From the NCBI GenBank assembly GCA_964385635.1, contig CAYLPU010000024.1:1-55224 (forward strand): DNA of 55,224 bases, written 5' to 3'. The DNA is from CAYLPU01 sp964385635. Lineage in GTDB: Bacteria; Chloroflexota; Anaerolineae; B4-G1. The position numbers were made by a program, and so were the translations under genes. Positions 1 to 10,200 of the stretch are shown in pieces. The notes below the pieces were generated by a model. The model did not search any database. It was given only the letters and a program-made list of their open reading frames with translations, and was not told where the DNA came from. The number at the start of each line of letters is the position of its first letter. Positions within the stretch are counted from its first letter, which is position 1.

Positions 1-2
1 CT

Positions 3-356
3 AGCATGCCAGAGGCCGGGACCCCATCCGGGGGGCGTGGGGCGGAGGCGGTCATCCGGTTGTTGCTGTACCGCTCCCGCTGGACGCCGCTGCTGGACGT
101 CAGCGAGCGTAGTCTGAGTATTATGAGTCGCAAACTGGTCGAGCAGCGAGTGCGGGAGGCCCCACCCGACCTGATGATTGAGGTCCTACTCAAGAGTGTT
201 GGTCTCTTTGACCTGGACCAGGTGGACATATGCTTGAGGGCTGGTGAGAAAGCCGCTCTCCAGCACCTGTCCGAGTTGATCGAACTGCGCGACACGCCGC
301 TTCCAAGCCGTTGGGCCCGTTGGTGGCAAGCGTTGCGCCAACAGCTACCTGGCTAG
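3..356 (+). CDS. Patatin-like phospholipase, C-terminal fragment
   Basis: The open frame runs in from before the window, so only the last 117 codons are visible and the start is not here. The visible part has the layout of the C-terminal end of bacterial patatin-like (RssA-type) esterases: a segment ending in SVGLFDLDQVDICLRAGE, followed by an alanine/leucine-rich helix (KAALQHLSELIEL). In that family this part follows the Ser-Asp dyad domain; both catalytic residues would lie upstream. Translation ends at 356 and a stress-protein gene follows on the same strand. The assignment rests on a short, weakly conserved region and is tentative. Confidence 0.45.
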   Translation, partial: SMPEAGTPSGGRGAEAVIRLLLYRSRWTPLLDVSERSLSIMSRKLVEQRVREAPPDLMIEVLLKSVGLFDLDQVDICLRAGEKAALQHLSELIELRDTPLPSRWARWWQALRQQLPG

Positions 357-358
357 AT

Positions 359-391
359 CATCACGTTTCACGCATCACATTTCACGCCAAG
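359..391. repeat. Short TTTCACG-type spacer repeat
   Basis: The gap between the lipase stop and the stress-protein start consists of near-repeats of TCACGTTTCACG / CATCACATTTCACG. It is too short to be a gene. It looks like a low-complexity dispersed spacer rather than a regulatory site. No clear Shine-Dalgarno box precedes the ATG at 392. Confidence 0.35.
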
Positions 392-1387
392 ATGTATAGC
401 AGAGTGATTGTCCCGCTTGATGGGTCGGAACTGGCCGAGGGGGTGCTGCCTCACGTCGCGGAATTGATCCGCGATCGAGGAAGTCAGGTTCATCTGCTCT
501 CGGTCGCCCCACTGGTGAAAGGGCCAGCGCCGGCTGTCGTGGATGTGCACCTACCATCCGCCGGCCTGCAGGAGGAGAGACGGAACGTCGAGCAAGAACT
601 GGTGGAGTATCTGCGGACTGTGGCGAAAAGGCTGGAGCCGGTCGCCGCTGATATACAGGTCAGTGTGCGCTTCGGCCGGCCGGCCGACGAGATCCTCGCC
701 TTCGTCGGTGAAGTGAATGCGGATCTGATCGCGATGTCTGCGCATGGCCGTTCTGGCATCAGCCGTTGGGTCTTCGACAGCGTGACAGACAGGGTGGTGC
801 GCGGCGCCATGTGCCCTGTGCTGCTGGTGCGGGCCGGGCGTAGGAGCGCGGTCACTGTGCCCCTACGTCGGACTACGTACCAGCGCATCCTGGTGCCGCT
901 GGACGGCTCTGAACTGGCGGAGCAGGTATTGCCTTATGTGAAAGCGCTCATCCGTCCTCGCCGAACCTCCCCTCTGGAGGGGGGATTGGAAGGAGTCACG
1001 CGCGTCTTTCTCATCTCTGTTCTGACGACCGGGCTGGGTGATCGCGCGGTGGCGCTATTGACAAGTTATCCCCCTGGGTTGCGACTCGCCACGACCGCGT
1101 TCCATCACGCCGAAATCCAGTTGCGAGTCTATCTGCGAAGCGTGGCTGCCGCATTGCGCGAGCAGGGGGCGGTAGTGCACATCGCTATCCGACGGGGTTC
1201 ACCGGCCGACGAGATCCTATCCTATGCCGCCGAAGTCGAGGCCGACCTGATCAGTATGACTGCTCACGGGCTCTCTGGTATGAGTCGCTGGGTATATGGA
1301 AATGTGGCGGGCAAGGTACTGCAAGGGGCGCACAGCCCTGTGCTTCTGGTCCGTCCCACATCTGAGCAAGGAGGAAATAAGATATGA
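392..1387 (+). CDS. Universal stress protein, tandem UspA domains
   Basis: A 331-residue cytoplasmic protein made of two UspA domains. Each opens with a beta strand reading RVIVPLDGSELAE or RILVPLDGSELAE and closes with the ATP-binding type signature (SAHGRSGISRWVFDSV...CPVLLVR and TAHGLSGMSRWVYGNV...SPVLLVR). Tandem UspA proteins bind nucleotides and are linked to stress and energy limitation. I start it at 392 because the UspA fold begins right there; a longer upstream reading would overlap the lipase end. The inter-domain loop around 965-985 is a small GC palindrome (CCTCCCCTCTGGAGGGG) read as SPLEGGLEG. The stop overlaps the next start as ATGA, implying coupled translation with alanine dehydrogenase. 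Confidence 0.9.
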   Translation: MYSRVIVPLDGSELAEGVLPHVAELIRDRGSQVHLLSVAPLVKGPAPAVVDVHLPSAGLQEERRNVEQELVEYLRTVAKRLEPVAADIQVSVRFGRPADEILAFVGEVNADLIAMSAHGRSGISRWVFDSVTDRVVRGAMCPVLLVRAGRRSAVTVPLRRTTYQRILVPLDGSELAEQVLPYVKALIRPRRTSPLEGGLEGVTRVFLISVLTTGLGDRAVALLTSYPPGLRLATTAFHHAEIQLRVYLRSVAAALREQGAVVHIAIRRGSPADEILSYAAEVEADLISMTAHGLSGMSRWVYGNVAGKVLQGAHSPVLLVRPTSEQGGNKI

Positions 1388-2484
1388 ACATTGGCATCCC
1401 GAAAGAGCGCAGGGATTTGGAACTGCGAGTGGGATTGACCCCCTACGGGGTGGATTTACTTACCCGCACCGGTCACACCTGCTACGTCGAGAAAGAGGCC
1501 GGATTGGGGGCTGGCTTCACCGATTACCACTACGAGCGGGCTGGTGGGCGCATCGTCTATTCCGGTGAGGAGGTCTATGGCCGGGCCGACCTGGTGCTCA
1601 AAGCGGTGCGACCAACTGAGGAGGAACTGGATTGGCTCCGCGAAGGGCAGGTCATCGCCGGCTTCCTGCATCTGGCTGCCGCCCGCCGTCGCAAGGTTGA
1701 GGTGCTGCTGGAGAAACGCATCACCGCCGTCGCCTACGAGACTATCGAAGAGGACAATGGAACATTGCCGGTGTTGCGCACGATGAGCGAAGTGGCCGGG
1801 CGTATGGCCCCGCAACTGTCCGCTACTTTCCTGCAAAGCGACCACGGCGGCCGGGGTGTGCTCCTCAGTGGTGTGCCTGGGGTCCCGGCGGCCAGGGTCG
1901 CTATCCTGGGGGCCGGCGTGCTGGGCACCAACGCTGCTCGCACGTTCCTTGGATTGGGAGCCAATGTGTTCATCCTCGACCACGACCAGGAAAACCTCCG
2001 CCTGATAGATCAGCAGTTTGGTGGACGTATCACCACGATGGTCTCCTATCCCTTCAACATCGCCCGCGTAGCCCGCTTTGCCGAGGTGCTGATCGGTGCA
2101 ATCCTGATGCCGGGTGCCAGAACCCCCGTCATCGTCACCCGTGAGATGGTCCGCTCAATGAAGAAGGGGGCGGTCATCATGGATTTCAGCATTGACCAGG
2201 GCGGGTGCGTGGAGACCAGCCGGCCTACCACGCTGCGAGACCCTGTCTTTATTGAGGAGGGGGTGGTTCACTTCTGCGTTCCCAACGTGCCTGGGGCGGT
2301 TCCCCGCACAGCGACCCACGCCTTTAACAATGCGGTCTGGCCCCACATTCGCCGCATCGCTGAAATAGGTATGGAGAAGGCGCTAGAGGAACTGCCCGCC
2401 CTGGCCCGGGGAGTTGCCACCAGAGACGGTAAAATCGTGAACGAACCGTTGGCAGCGGCGTACTACGCTGGAACGAGGGAGTAA
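1384..2484 (+). CDS. ald: Alanine dehydrogenase
   Basis: A 366-residue NAD-dependent L-alanine dehydrogenase (pyruvate + NH4+ + NADH to alanine, reversible). Visible family marks: N-terminal IGIPKERRDLELRVGLTP, the substrate-binding GFLHLAA segment, YETIEED...LRTMSEVAGRMAPQ, the Rossmann loop AILGAGVLGTNAARTFLGLGA near residues 177-195, and MPGARTPVIVTREMV...GAVIMDFSIDQGG. Length is normal for the family. AAGGAGG sits just upstream, the ATG overlaps the stress-protein TGA, and the CoA-transferase starts 3 bases after the stop, so the three genes are probably one operon. The context suggests amino-acid or fermentative carbon handling, which is inference. Confidence 0.93.
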   Translation: MNIGIPKERRDLELRVGLTPYGVDLLTRTGHTCYVEKEAGLGAGFTDYHYERAGGRIVYSGEEVYGRADLVLKAVRPTEEELDWLREGQVIAGFLHLAAARRRKVEVLLEKRITAVAYETIEEDNGTLPVLRTMSEVAGRMAPQLSATFLQSDHGGRGVLLSGVPGVPAARVAILGAGVLGTNAARTFLGLGANVFILDHDQENLRLIDQQFGGRITTMVSYPFNIARVARFAEVLIGAILMPGARTPVIVTREMVRSMKKGAVIMDFSIDQGGCVETSRPTTLRDPVFIEEGVVHFCVPNVPGAVPRTATHAFNNAVWPHIRRIAEIGMEKALEELPALARGVATRDGKIVNEPLAAAYYAGTRE

Positions 2485-2487
2485 ACG

Positions 2488-3789
2488 ATGAGTTGGATGC
2501 AGACTTACGAGCGCCGTGTCACGATCGCTGAGGAGGCTATCAAAGCCATCAAGTCGGGTGACCGCATCTTCCTTACCGGCAACTGCAGCGTGCCGCAGAA
2601 ACTGCTGGAGGCACTGGTCGCCCGCGCCCCGGAGTTGGAGAACGTCGAGGTTTGCCACGCCCTCACCATCGGGTCGAGCGATTACGTCGCGCCGGAGATG
2701 GAGGGTCACATCCGCGCCAACGCCCTCTTCATCGGCCCCAACGTGCGCAAGGCAGTCTGGGAGGGGCGGGTGGATTTCACCCCCGTGCTCCTTTCGGAGT
2801 TTACGTTGCTCTTCAAGTTGGGCATCCTGCCACTGGATGTCGCCTTCGTGCACCTTTCGCCGCCCGACGAGCATGGCTTCTGCTCCTATGGCATTGAGAC
2901 GGGACTGACCATATCGCCAGCCGAAACGGCCAAAATCATCATCGCTGAGGTCAACGAGAACATGCCACGTTGCCTGGGCGATTCCTTCATCCACGTCAGC
3001 CGCCTGGATTACATCGTGCCGGTGAATTATCCTCTGCTGGAACTGCCGATGACAGAGGGTGGGCTTTCGGACGTTCACATCAAGATCGGCGAGCACATCG
3101 CCGAACTGATCCCCGACGGGGCCACTATGCAGATGGGCATCGGCGCGATTCCCGACGCAGTGCTCAACTTCCTGGGCGGCAAACGGGATCTGGGCATCCA
3201 TACCGAGTTGTTCTCAGATAGCGTGATTGATCTGGTGGAGGCCGGTGTGCTCACCAACGCCCGCAAGACGCTGCACCCTGGCAAGATCACCGCTGGCTTC
3301 GTGCTGGGGACAAAGCGACTCTACGAGTGGGTGCACGACAACCCGCTCATCGAACTGCACCGCACCGAGTACATCAACGATCCCTTTGTCATTGCCCAGA
3401 ACTACCGGCAGGTGGCGATCAACTCGGCCATCGAGGTAGACCTGACGGGGCAGGTGTGCGCCGACTCCATCGGCCCCAAACTGTACAGCGGCGTGGGGGG
3501 GCAACTGGACTTCATCTACGGCGCGTCTCGCTCCGAGGGAGGCGTGCCCATCATCGCGCTGCCAGCCACGGCCAAGAGAGACACTCTAAGCCGCATCGTG
3601 CCCATGCTCAAGCAGGGCGCTGGGGTCGTCACCTCCCGCTATCACGTCCACTACGTGGTGACGGAGTATGGAGTGGCGGACCTGTACGGCAAGACGATCC
3701 GCCAGCGAGCGCAGGCACTGATCAACATCGCTGCTCCCCAGTTCCGGGACGAACTGACGCGGGCGGCGAGGGAATTGAACTATATCTAA
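2488..3789 (+). CDS. Acetyl-CoA hydrolase / 4-hydroxybutyrate CoA-transferase family
   Basis: A 433-residue class I CoA-transferase of the Cat1/4-hydroxybutyrate CoA-transferase type. Visible features: a long N-terminal alpha/beta domain, MQMGIGAIPDAVLNFL, the GIHTELFSD segment that carries the catalytic glutamate in this family, YSGVGGQLDFIYGAS with the glycine loop for CoA, and the C-terminal VVTEYGVADLYGKTIRQRA signature. The exact substrate (acetate, butyrate, 4-hydroxybutyrate) cannot be read from sequence. It starts 3 bases after ald, suggesting a pathway from alanine through pyruvate and acetyl-CoA to an exchanged acid. It ends against the convergent CotH gene with a 4-base overlap of stops. 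Confidence 0.88.
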   Translation: MSWMQTYERRVTIAEEAIKAIKSGDRIFLTGNCSVPQKLLEALVARAPELENVEVCHALTIGSSDYVAPEMEGHIRANALFIGPNVRKAVWEGRVDFTPVLLSEFTLLFKLGILPLDVAFVHLSPPDEHGFCSYGIETGLTISPAETAKIIIAEVNENMPRCLGDSFIHVSRLDYIVPVNYPLLELPMTEGGLSDVHIKIGEHIAELIPDGATMQMGIGAIPDAVLNFLGGKRDLGIHTELFSDSVIDLVEAGVLTNARKTLHPGKITAGFVLGTKRLYEWVHDNPLIELHRTEYINDPFVIAQNYRQVAINSAIEVDLTGQVCADSIGPKLYSGVGGQLDFIYGASRSEGGVPIIALPATAKRDTLSRIVPMLKQGAGVVTSRYHVHYVVTEYGVADLYGKTIRQRAQALINIAAPQFRDELTRAARELNYI

Positions 3790-6700
3790 TCCAATCGCAG
3801 GATCAGCGGCAGGTAGCAGGAGAAGAACTCGAAGAACTCGTGCGCTCCCCGGTCATACCTCTCGCCTTGAGGCCGGTGGACACCCCGGATGTCCTCGTCC
3901 GGCGCGCCTTCCGGTGTGCCCGTGTCCACACATGGCGAGTCCTCGAACAGCCGGTAGACGCCACCTTGAGAAAAGCGAAACAGCGGGTCGGCGTTTATGT
4001 TCTCCTCACCGGGCCAAACGGTCCCATCCATTTCAATGTCGGAGTAGGTGACAGTGATGGTGGAGAGCGCGTCCAGATCCACTGCTGATTCATTGTCCCA
4101 CACGATGCAGTTGACCAACGTGGCGTTGCCCCCGCCATCACCCTCGTGTCCCTCGTACAGGTAGATGCCGTGCCTGCTGTCGGCCACGGTATTGTTCACG
4201 ATGTGCGAGACCGCACCATCCTTGACCGCAATGCCGGTGCCGCTGTAGGGGTCATCATCACGGCCCAGGCAGGTGTAGATCAGGTTGTTGATCAGCGTTG
4301 TGGAGGAGGGATGCCCGATGGAGATGCCCTTGTCGCCGCAGTGGTGCAACTCATTACGCTCAATGACCGCCGATGAGTGGTTCAGGTCCATACAGTCGTC
4401 GGAGACGTCGTGGATGTGATTGTCCAGCAACACCGCTGGCGTGATCATGTGGCTGACCTCGATGCCTTCGAACTCATAAGCGCCATGCCGGACGTCGTAG
4501 ATGTGGTTGCCCTGGATGAAGGCGTATCCGCCGGTGACGTGCACGGCGTCTCTCTGGATGTCATAAATCTCGTTGCGCAACAGGTAGATCGTTGGTTCAT
4601 GACCTAGCCAGGGATAGGTCTGGACAGCGACGCTGAAGCCGGTGTGCCGGATGATGCTATCGGCGATGGTCACCCGCGAGCCGTAGGCCGAGACGCCATG
4701 GGTACGCGGATTAGTGATCACCTCGCGGGTGTACTCGATCACCGCGTGGATGATGCGGTTGTCCTCCTGGGTGCATTCGAGCAGGATGCCGCCCCAGTAA
4801 TCGTCACCCTGCCGAGTAAAGACGATAGGTTGCGCAGCGGTGCCCTCTGCCAGCAACCGCCCCCCTTCCTCAACGCGTAGCGAACGGTTCGCCTGGAATT
4901 GGAGCGTCACGCCCGGCTCAATGGTCAGCGTGACATCCGCCGGCACGACGATGCCGTCGGTGATGGCGTAGGGATAGGCGCTGGTCGCGATTATGGTGTC
5001 CTCCGCCAGCGCACCGCCGTGGAAGGCATCCCAGTACACCGTGAGCGTGTGGCTGTCTTGCCCATCGGCGATGACGAAAACGTTGTCCCGCGTCCACAGC
5101 GCGCTCGTGTAGCGCCAGGTCGTCACCGTCGGGTACTGCACGCCCTCGCTGCTCCCGTTGACGTAGACGTCGCGCAGAGGGGAGCAGGCTCCCTCCAGCG
5201 TCACTACCGGCTGTGTGGTGGTGAAGTCCGCCCCCCCGTTGGTGCTGATGGAGAGCGTCGCATCGGGTATCTGGCTATTCAGCGCCGGGATGCGGGCGGA
5301 GACGTACTCCTTAAGTTCATCCCGGCCCTCGTCGTACCCCAGACGGGGCAGTGCATCAATGCGTGGGTACATCTCTGCTATTGAGAATTCGTCCGCTGCG
5401 ATGCTGGCGATGTCCTGGTAGTACCAGCGGGTGAAGTCAGGATAGAGCAGGATGCGGCGCACGATGGGCAGATTGGGCTTCCAAATGGAGTTGTCTGGGT
5501 TGCAGAGATCTGGGTTGGGGTCGCAGAAGGTTTCATCGTGGTCCCAGGAGATGAGGATAAAGCGGTCGTCGGAGGGACGGTGGTAGAGAAAATAGTCGTC
5601 ACCTTGCCCGAACCACAACGCCCCCTCGCGGTTGTCGAGCACTGCCTGGACAGCGAACCAGCGCAGCCACTGGCGCATATCGGCCAGCGCCTCCGCCTCA
5701 GCGCGGAAGGTCTCGTCGGAACTGTTGGTGAGTGCACCGGTCAGCGCGATGACGTCGGAGTAGTCGTCGGCGTCCTCGTTGTTCTCCTTGAGGTAGTAGG
5801 GACGGTAGTCTTCGGGATCGGAACCGCGATAACTCAGGTCCGCCCCGTCGTAGCCGCGATAGAGGTTGCCGTTGTCGTCGTCTGGGAAGTGCGCTTCCAG
5901 AAAGTCGTTATCCACCTGCTCAATGTCCAGGTAATCGCCTTCCTGATTCTCGTTGACGTAGAGCGTCACAAAGCGGGTGTCCGGGGCCGGCAGCCCCACG
6001 CGCCGGAAGAGGTCGTGCGACAGCGCCTCCCGTGCCAACCTGTCACTTACCAGATTGATCCGCTCCCGGTCCTCGAATTCGTGCTCGTCGCGAAACTTGA
6101 TGCGGTAGGGGCGGGGCCAGTGGTTGCGGGTACTCTCGCCCCGGTAGCGCACACCGACGTTGTAGAACGCCTCTCCATCGTAAGCGAATGTCGCGTCCAG
6201 GAGGACGTTGGAGAAGAGATCGCGGGTGGTCAGTTCGGCCCAGTTCTCCTGCGTCATGATGAGCCGGTAGATGGGCAAGTCGCCGGTGGGCGATGTGTTC
6301 TCCACCTGGTAGAGGTAACTGATGGTGATAGGGAGCCCAGTCTCATCGGAGGTGGCGCCCGGTGCGCCCTCCGGCACAGTACGCCCGGCCCCCTGGTCAT
6401 CGGTGGCGATGACGTAGAACTCGACGTACAGTCCGTTGCCCTGCGCCGGAATGACGGCGGTGTAGACGCCGTCGCCAGCCTCCTCGTCCCCGCCGCTGCC
6501 GTCGTCCACCATCGCCAGCGTCGAGTAGCCGGACGTCCACTCGGGATGGTAATGGAGTGTCACTGTTGCGACCACGTTGTTATCGTCCACCACCGCCGTG
6601 ACGACCACCGACTGGCTGGAGGTGGGAAAGGTGGGTGCATGTACTATGTCGGTGATGCAGGGGGGGATGTTGTCGGCCGAATAGATGCTGTTCTGCGCAC

Positions 6701-7274
6701 CGGGGGTGCCCAGGCTGTTCTCAATCGGCTGGCTGGATCCCCAGGAACAGGGGCGGTCGTTGTCGAAGGCCGGGCTGATCAGTTCCAGAGAAGGGCCATC
6801 GCCATCCGGCGCTTCGGGCCAGGGGTGGTGGTCGTCGTAGGTGACCTCGTCCACCAGGCTGCCCCCGGCGTCCTCAATCGCCACCCGCTCGCCGCCGTTG
6901 GAGAGACTGGTGCTCTCAAAGGGGCCCAGCACGTCGCTGATGCCGTAGACAGCCTCAACCGTGGCCGGGTCGTGGCCGACGACGACGTAGCCGCCAGGAG
7001 GGATAGAGGCGCCGTTCGGGAAGGTGTACGCGATGCCGTCGCTGAACTCCCAGCCGGAGAGGTTCACGCTGGTCGCGCCCCCGTTGTAGAGTTCAATGTA
7101 CTCCTCGCCACTGTCGTCGGAAAGAGGGTGGTATTGCAACTCGTTGATGACGATTTGGGACCCGGACTGGGCTGTGACGGGCTCACCCGCTGTCAGACAT
7201 GCCAGCACTAGGACTGCACCAATCAGCCGTTTGGGGCTTGGGATTTGGGATTTGGGATTTGATGCTTCACCCAT
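3786..7274 (-). CDS. Secreted CotH-kinase-like protein with lamin-tail and beta-helix domains
   Basis: A 1162-residue exported protein. In order: a hydrophobic signal segment (RLIGAVLVLACLTAG); a lamin-tail domain at about residues 40-190 (INELQYHP...EEYIELYNGG); a beta-sandwich linker; a CotH domain at about 330-640 with the kinase-like pattern (VRYRGESTRNHW, YRIKFR, ISWDHDETFCD); and a right-handed parallel beta-helix at about 770-1130 rich in N/D-turn rungs. The C-terminus ends in CYLPLILRLD, a YLPxV-type motif shared with other exported proteins here. CotH proteins phosphorylate spore-coat proteins in Bacillus; the substrate here is unknown. The start is uncertain: the first codons read through a tandem GGGATTT spacer repeat (about 7237-7260). 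The ATG overlaps the upstream CotH gene by 8 bases. Confidence 0.82.
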   Translation of the reverse strand: MGEASNPKSQIPSPKRLIGAVLVLACLTAGEPVTAQSGSQIVINELQYHPLSDDSGEEYIELYNGGATSVNLSGWEFSDGIAYTFPNGASIPPGGYVVVGHDPATVEAVYGISDVLGPFESTSLSNGGERVAIEDAGGSLVDEVTYDDHHPWPEAPDGDGPSLELISPAFDNDRPCSWGSSQPIENSLGTPGAQNSIYSADNIPPCITDIVHAPTFPTSSQSVVVTAVVDDNNVVATVTLHYHPEWTSGYSTLAMVDDGSGGDEEAGDGVYTAVIPAQGNGLYVEFYVIATDDQGAGRTVPEGAPGATSDETGLPITISYLYQVENTSPTGDLPIYRLIMTQENWAELTTRDLFSNVLLDATFAYDGEAFYNVGVRYRGESTRNHWPRPYRIKFRDEHEFEDRERINLVSDRLAREALSHDLFRRVGLPAPDTRFVTLYVNENQEGDYLDIEQVDNDFLEAHFPDDDNGNLYRGYDGADLSYRGSDPEDYRPYYLKENNEDADDYSDVIALTGALTNSSDETFRAEAEALADMRQWLRWFAVQAVLDNREGALWFGQGDDYFLYHRPSDDRFILISWDHDETFCDPNPDLCNPDNSIWKPNLPIVRRILLYPDFTRWYYQDIASIAADEFSIAEMYPRIDALPRLGYDEGRDELKEYVSARIPALNSQIPDATLSISTNGGADFTTTQPVVTLEGACSPLRDVYVNGSSEGVQYPTVTTWRYTSALWTRDNVFVIADGQDSHTLTVYWDAFHGGALAEDTIIATSAYPYAITDGIVVPADVTLTIEPGVTLQFQANRSLRVEEGGRLLAEGTAAQPIVFTRQGDDYWGGILLECTQEDNRIIHAVIEYTREVITNPRTHGVSAYGSRVTIADSIIRHTGFSVAVQTYPWLGHEPTIYLLRNEIYDIQRDAVHVTGGYAFIQGNHIYDVRHGAYEFEGIEVSHMITPAVLLDNHIHDVSDDCMDLNHSSAVIERNELHHCGDKGISIGHPSSTTLINNLIYTCLGRDDDPYSGTGIAVKDGAVSHIVNNTVADSRHGIYLYEGHEGDGGGNATLVNCIVWDNESAVDLDALSTITVTYSDIEMDGTVWPGEENINADPLFRFSQGGVYRLFEDSPCVDTGTPEGAPDEDIRGVHRPQGERYDRGAHEFFEFFSCYLPLILRLD
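7237..7260. repeat. GGGATTT tandem repeat at a gene junction
   Basis: Three copies of GGGATTT (plus strand) lie just inside the annotated N-terminus of the downstream CotH gene, where they read as PKSQIPSPK. Such repeats usually sit between genes, so they cast doubt on the first residues assigned to that protein. They may instead mark the true intergenic boundary. Confidence 0.5.
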
Positions 7275-10200
7275 TGCTTGCCCCTGGCGTGGGTGGATCT
7301 AGAAAGTCCCAGGTGTCCGCCCCATCTGGCCGCCGGCCGTAGGAGACGTCCTCCAGTTGCGGGTCGAAGACGACGGTGTCGAGCGGGACGTTGCTGTGGA
7401 CATCGCTGTCGAAGAGGCCGATCTCCTCCCCGTCCCGGTTCAGTTTGAAGTTGGCGTGCAATGGTCCCTGTCCCGCGTCCTCGTCGCACCACACCAGCAG
7501 GTAGCCTCCCGGCGGGATGGTGGTGCCGGCCGGAAATTGCCACTTCCTCGGCTCGCTCATATCGTCCGTGAGATACATCCCGTCCAACGCGACCATGGCA
7601 GTGCCACCATTGTACAACTCCACCCAGTCGTCGTATTCCCCCGACTCGTCCTGGTTGACGCTCTCGTTGTCGGCCAGGAACTCGTTGACGAGCACGGCCG
7701 GAGGTGCATAGCCGACCAGGTAGCGATGCGTGACCGTGGGGGCAGCGGTGGGATGAAGCGTCCTCTGACCCCCGCCATCCACCGCCTCCAGGTAGTAGTC
7801 TACCAGCGTGCCATCGGGCTGCGGGGGTAGGACAAGTTGCCAACTTGTCCCACCGGTGCCGACAGCGGTCATTGGCACAGGCTGGAAGCCAGTCCCGGCG
7901 TCGTACCATAGGGTGACGGAGGCGATGGGACTGCCGGCGGTAATGACGGCGGTCACGGTCACCCCCTCGCCAGCGCCAGGCCAGGCAGGCGTGCGTGCCA
8001 CCTGCGAGAATTGGGGAGGCAGCAGCCGGTTAGCCCCGCCAGGCGTGGGAACGTCCATCGCGTGCCACTCACCGGTCCCGTCGGGGAAGCGACCCCAGGA
8101 GACGTCCGGCGTCTGTGGGTCGAAGTAGACCGCGTCAATGGGAGCGTAGTAGTGCGCCTGGCCATCGAACAGGCCCACGTACTCGCCTGCGCCGGACAGT
8201 TTGAAGTTGAGGTGGAAACCCTCACCGTCTCCGTCGGCCCACAGGAGGAGGCGGTCACCAGCGGGGACGACGGTGTCAGCGGGGATCTGGAACTGGGTAG
8301 AAAGGCCGACGTTGTTGGAGAGATACATCCCGCCGACGTCAATATCGTCCGGTCCGGCGTTGTAGATTTCGATCCAGTCGTCGTCGTCACCGTCCTCATC
8401 CTCCAGCGTGTGAGTATTGAGCGCCATCAATTCGTTGATGGTTAGCGGTGGGCGCTGCCAGCCGACGATGTAGCGGTAGTCACCCTGCGGCCAGCCGGGA
8501 CGGTCCACAGTCACCAAACCCTCCTCATCCTCCGCCTCGACGTAGTACTCCACCCAGGTACCGTCGCTGTGGGGTGGGATGAAGGCCCCGTAAATTCCGT
8601 CGCTGGGGCCGCCGTCGCCGTGGGCGCCATCGTCGTGCATCTCCATCTGCTGGTAGTGCGGTGGGGATGCGCCAGGCTCGAAGGCGCGATACCACAGGGT
8701 GGCTATTAGTGTGCCTCCCTCGTCGCTGATGAGTGCCGCGACGGTGACGCGGTCGCTGCTGGTTGGCCGGGTCGGTGCGTGGGCGGTCCCGCTGATGATG
8801 GGGGGGCGGCCCCGATTGCACCAGCCAGGGGTGGGCTTGACGAAGAACTGCCAGGTTTCGCCACCGTCGGGCAGACGTCCGTAGGAGACATCGGTCGTCT
8901 GGGCCCCGTAGGTCAGCGTGGAGATGGCCACGTTGTTGAAGACGTCTCGATCGAAGAGACCGATTTGGCCTCCGCCCACGTCCAGCGCAAAGTTGGTGTG
9001 CAGTGGCCCCTCGTCCTCTTCGCCGTCGGCCCAGAAGAGGAGTGTGCCACCCGGCGAGATGAGTGTGTCGTCGGGGACACGCCACTTCGTCGGGTTGCTC
9101 AGGTCATCGGTCAGATACATCCCGCCCAGGTTCCAGGTCAGCGTAGAACTGCTGTTGTAAATCTCGATCCAGCCATCGTAATCGCCGGCCTCGTCAGCGA
9201 CGGTGCTGCCATTGTCGGCCATAAACTCGTTTATAGTGAGGCCCGCCTCCATGTCGGGGCAGAAGGTGAGCATCTCGTCCTCAAGGAACTGGATGCGGTT
9301 AGTAATGTAGGTTCTCAACTCGTCTGGGCCGTCCTCGAAGCCGGACGTGCCGTAGAGTTCGTCCGGTCGCCACCGGTTCGGGTCGGCCAGGCCAGCATCA
9401 CGGATGGTCGCGAAGGTCTCGTCAATGCGCGGGAACATCTCAGTGGGGCTGAACTCGTCGGCCATCAACTCCGTCAGGCGGCGGCAATGGTAGAAACGAA
9501 ATTCTGGCACGTCCATCATGCGATCAATCAGATGGTTGTACTTGCTTGTCGGATCGGCGCCGGTGTCAATGGGGTTGTCCCAACTGATGTCCCGGTCAAA
9601 GAGCCCGTATTCGTGCCCCTCGTTGTGTCCAAAGGAGATGTCCACGTCCCAGGGGAGAATCATCCAGCGGCCGGTGCTGAAATCGTGGTAGAGATAGTAA
9701 TTCTTGTTCGTCATCTCGAAGTTGCCGATGAGGATGTTGACGGCGTACCAGTCGAGCCAACCGTTGACGTCCAGCACCTCTGCGATCGTCTCCGAGAACT
9801 GCCCGTCGGATGTATAGTTGATCAGTTCGATAAAAGCAACCATGTCCTCGTGGCCGCTCTGCCGGTTGGTCTTCTTGGGGTAATGGTAGTCGTACCACCA
9901 ATCGTTTTCCTCCAGACCCAGATTGCCGTAGAACGGCTTGTACAGGTTGCCGTGTATCTCAATGCCCAGCCGATGGAGAAAGCGCCCGTCAACCTGCTCG
10001 ACCTGGGAGAAGAGGCCATAGTACCCATCGTTGATGTACAGGCGGGCATAGCCAGCACGCGGGGCGGGCACGCCCGCGCGAGTGAAGAGATCGTAGCCGA
10101 TGTAACTGCGCAACAGCGTCTGATCCACGTAGTCGGCGTTGAGATTCAGTTCTTTCTGCAAGACCCCCCCCTGCCCCTGGAAAAGGTCGGAGCCGGGGAA

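Noticed and set aside
5538..7211. 557-codon open frame on the plus strand opposite the first CotH gene
   Set aside because: It is a valine/arginine-rich antisense shadow of a well-supported gene, with no domain or ribosome site.
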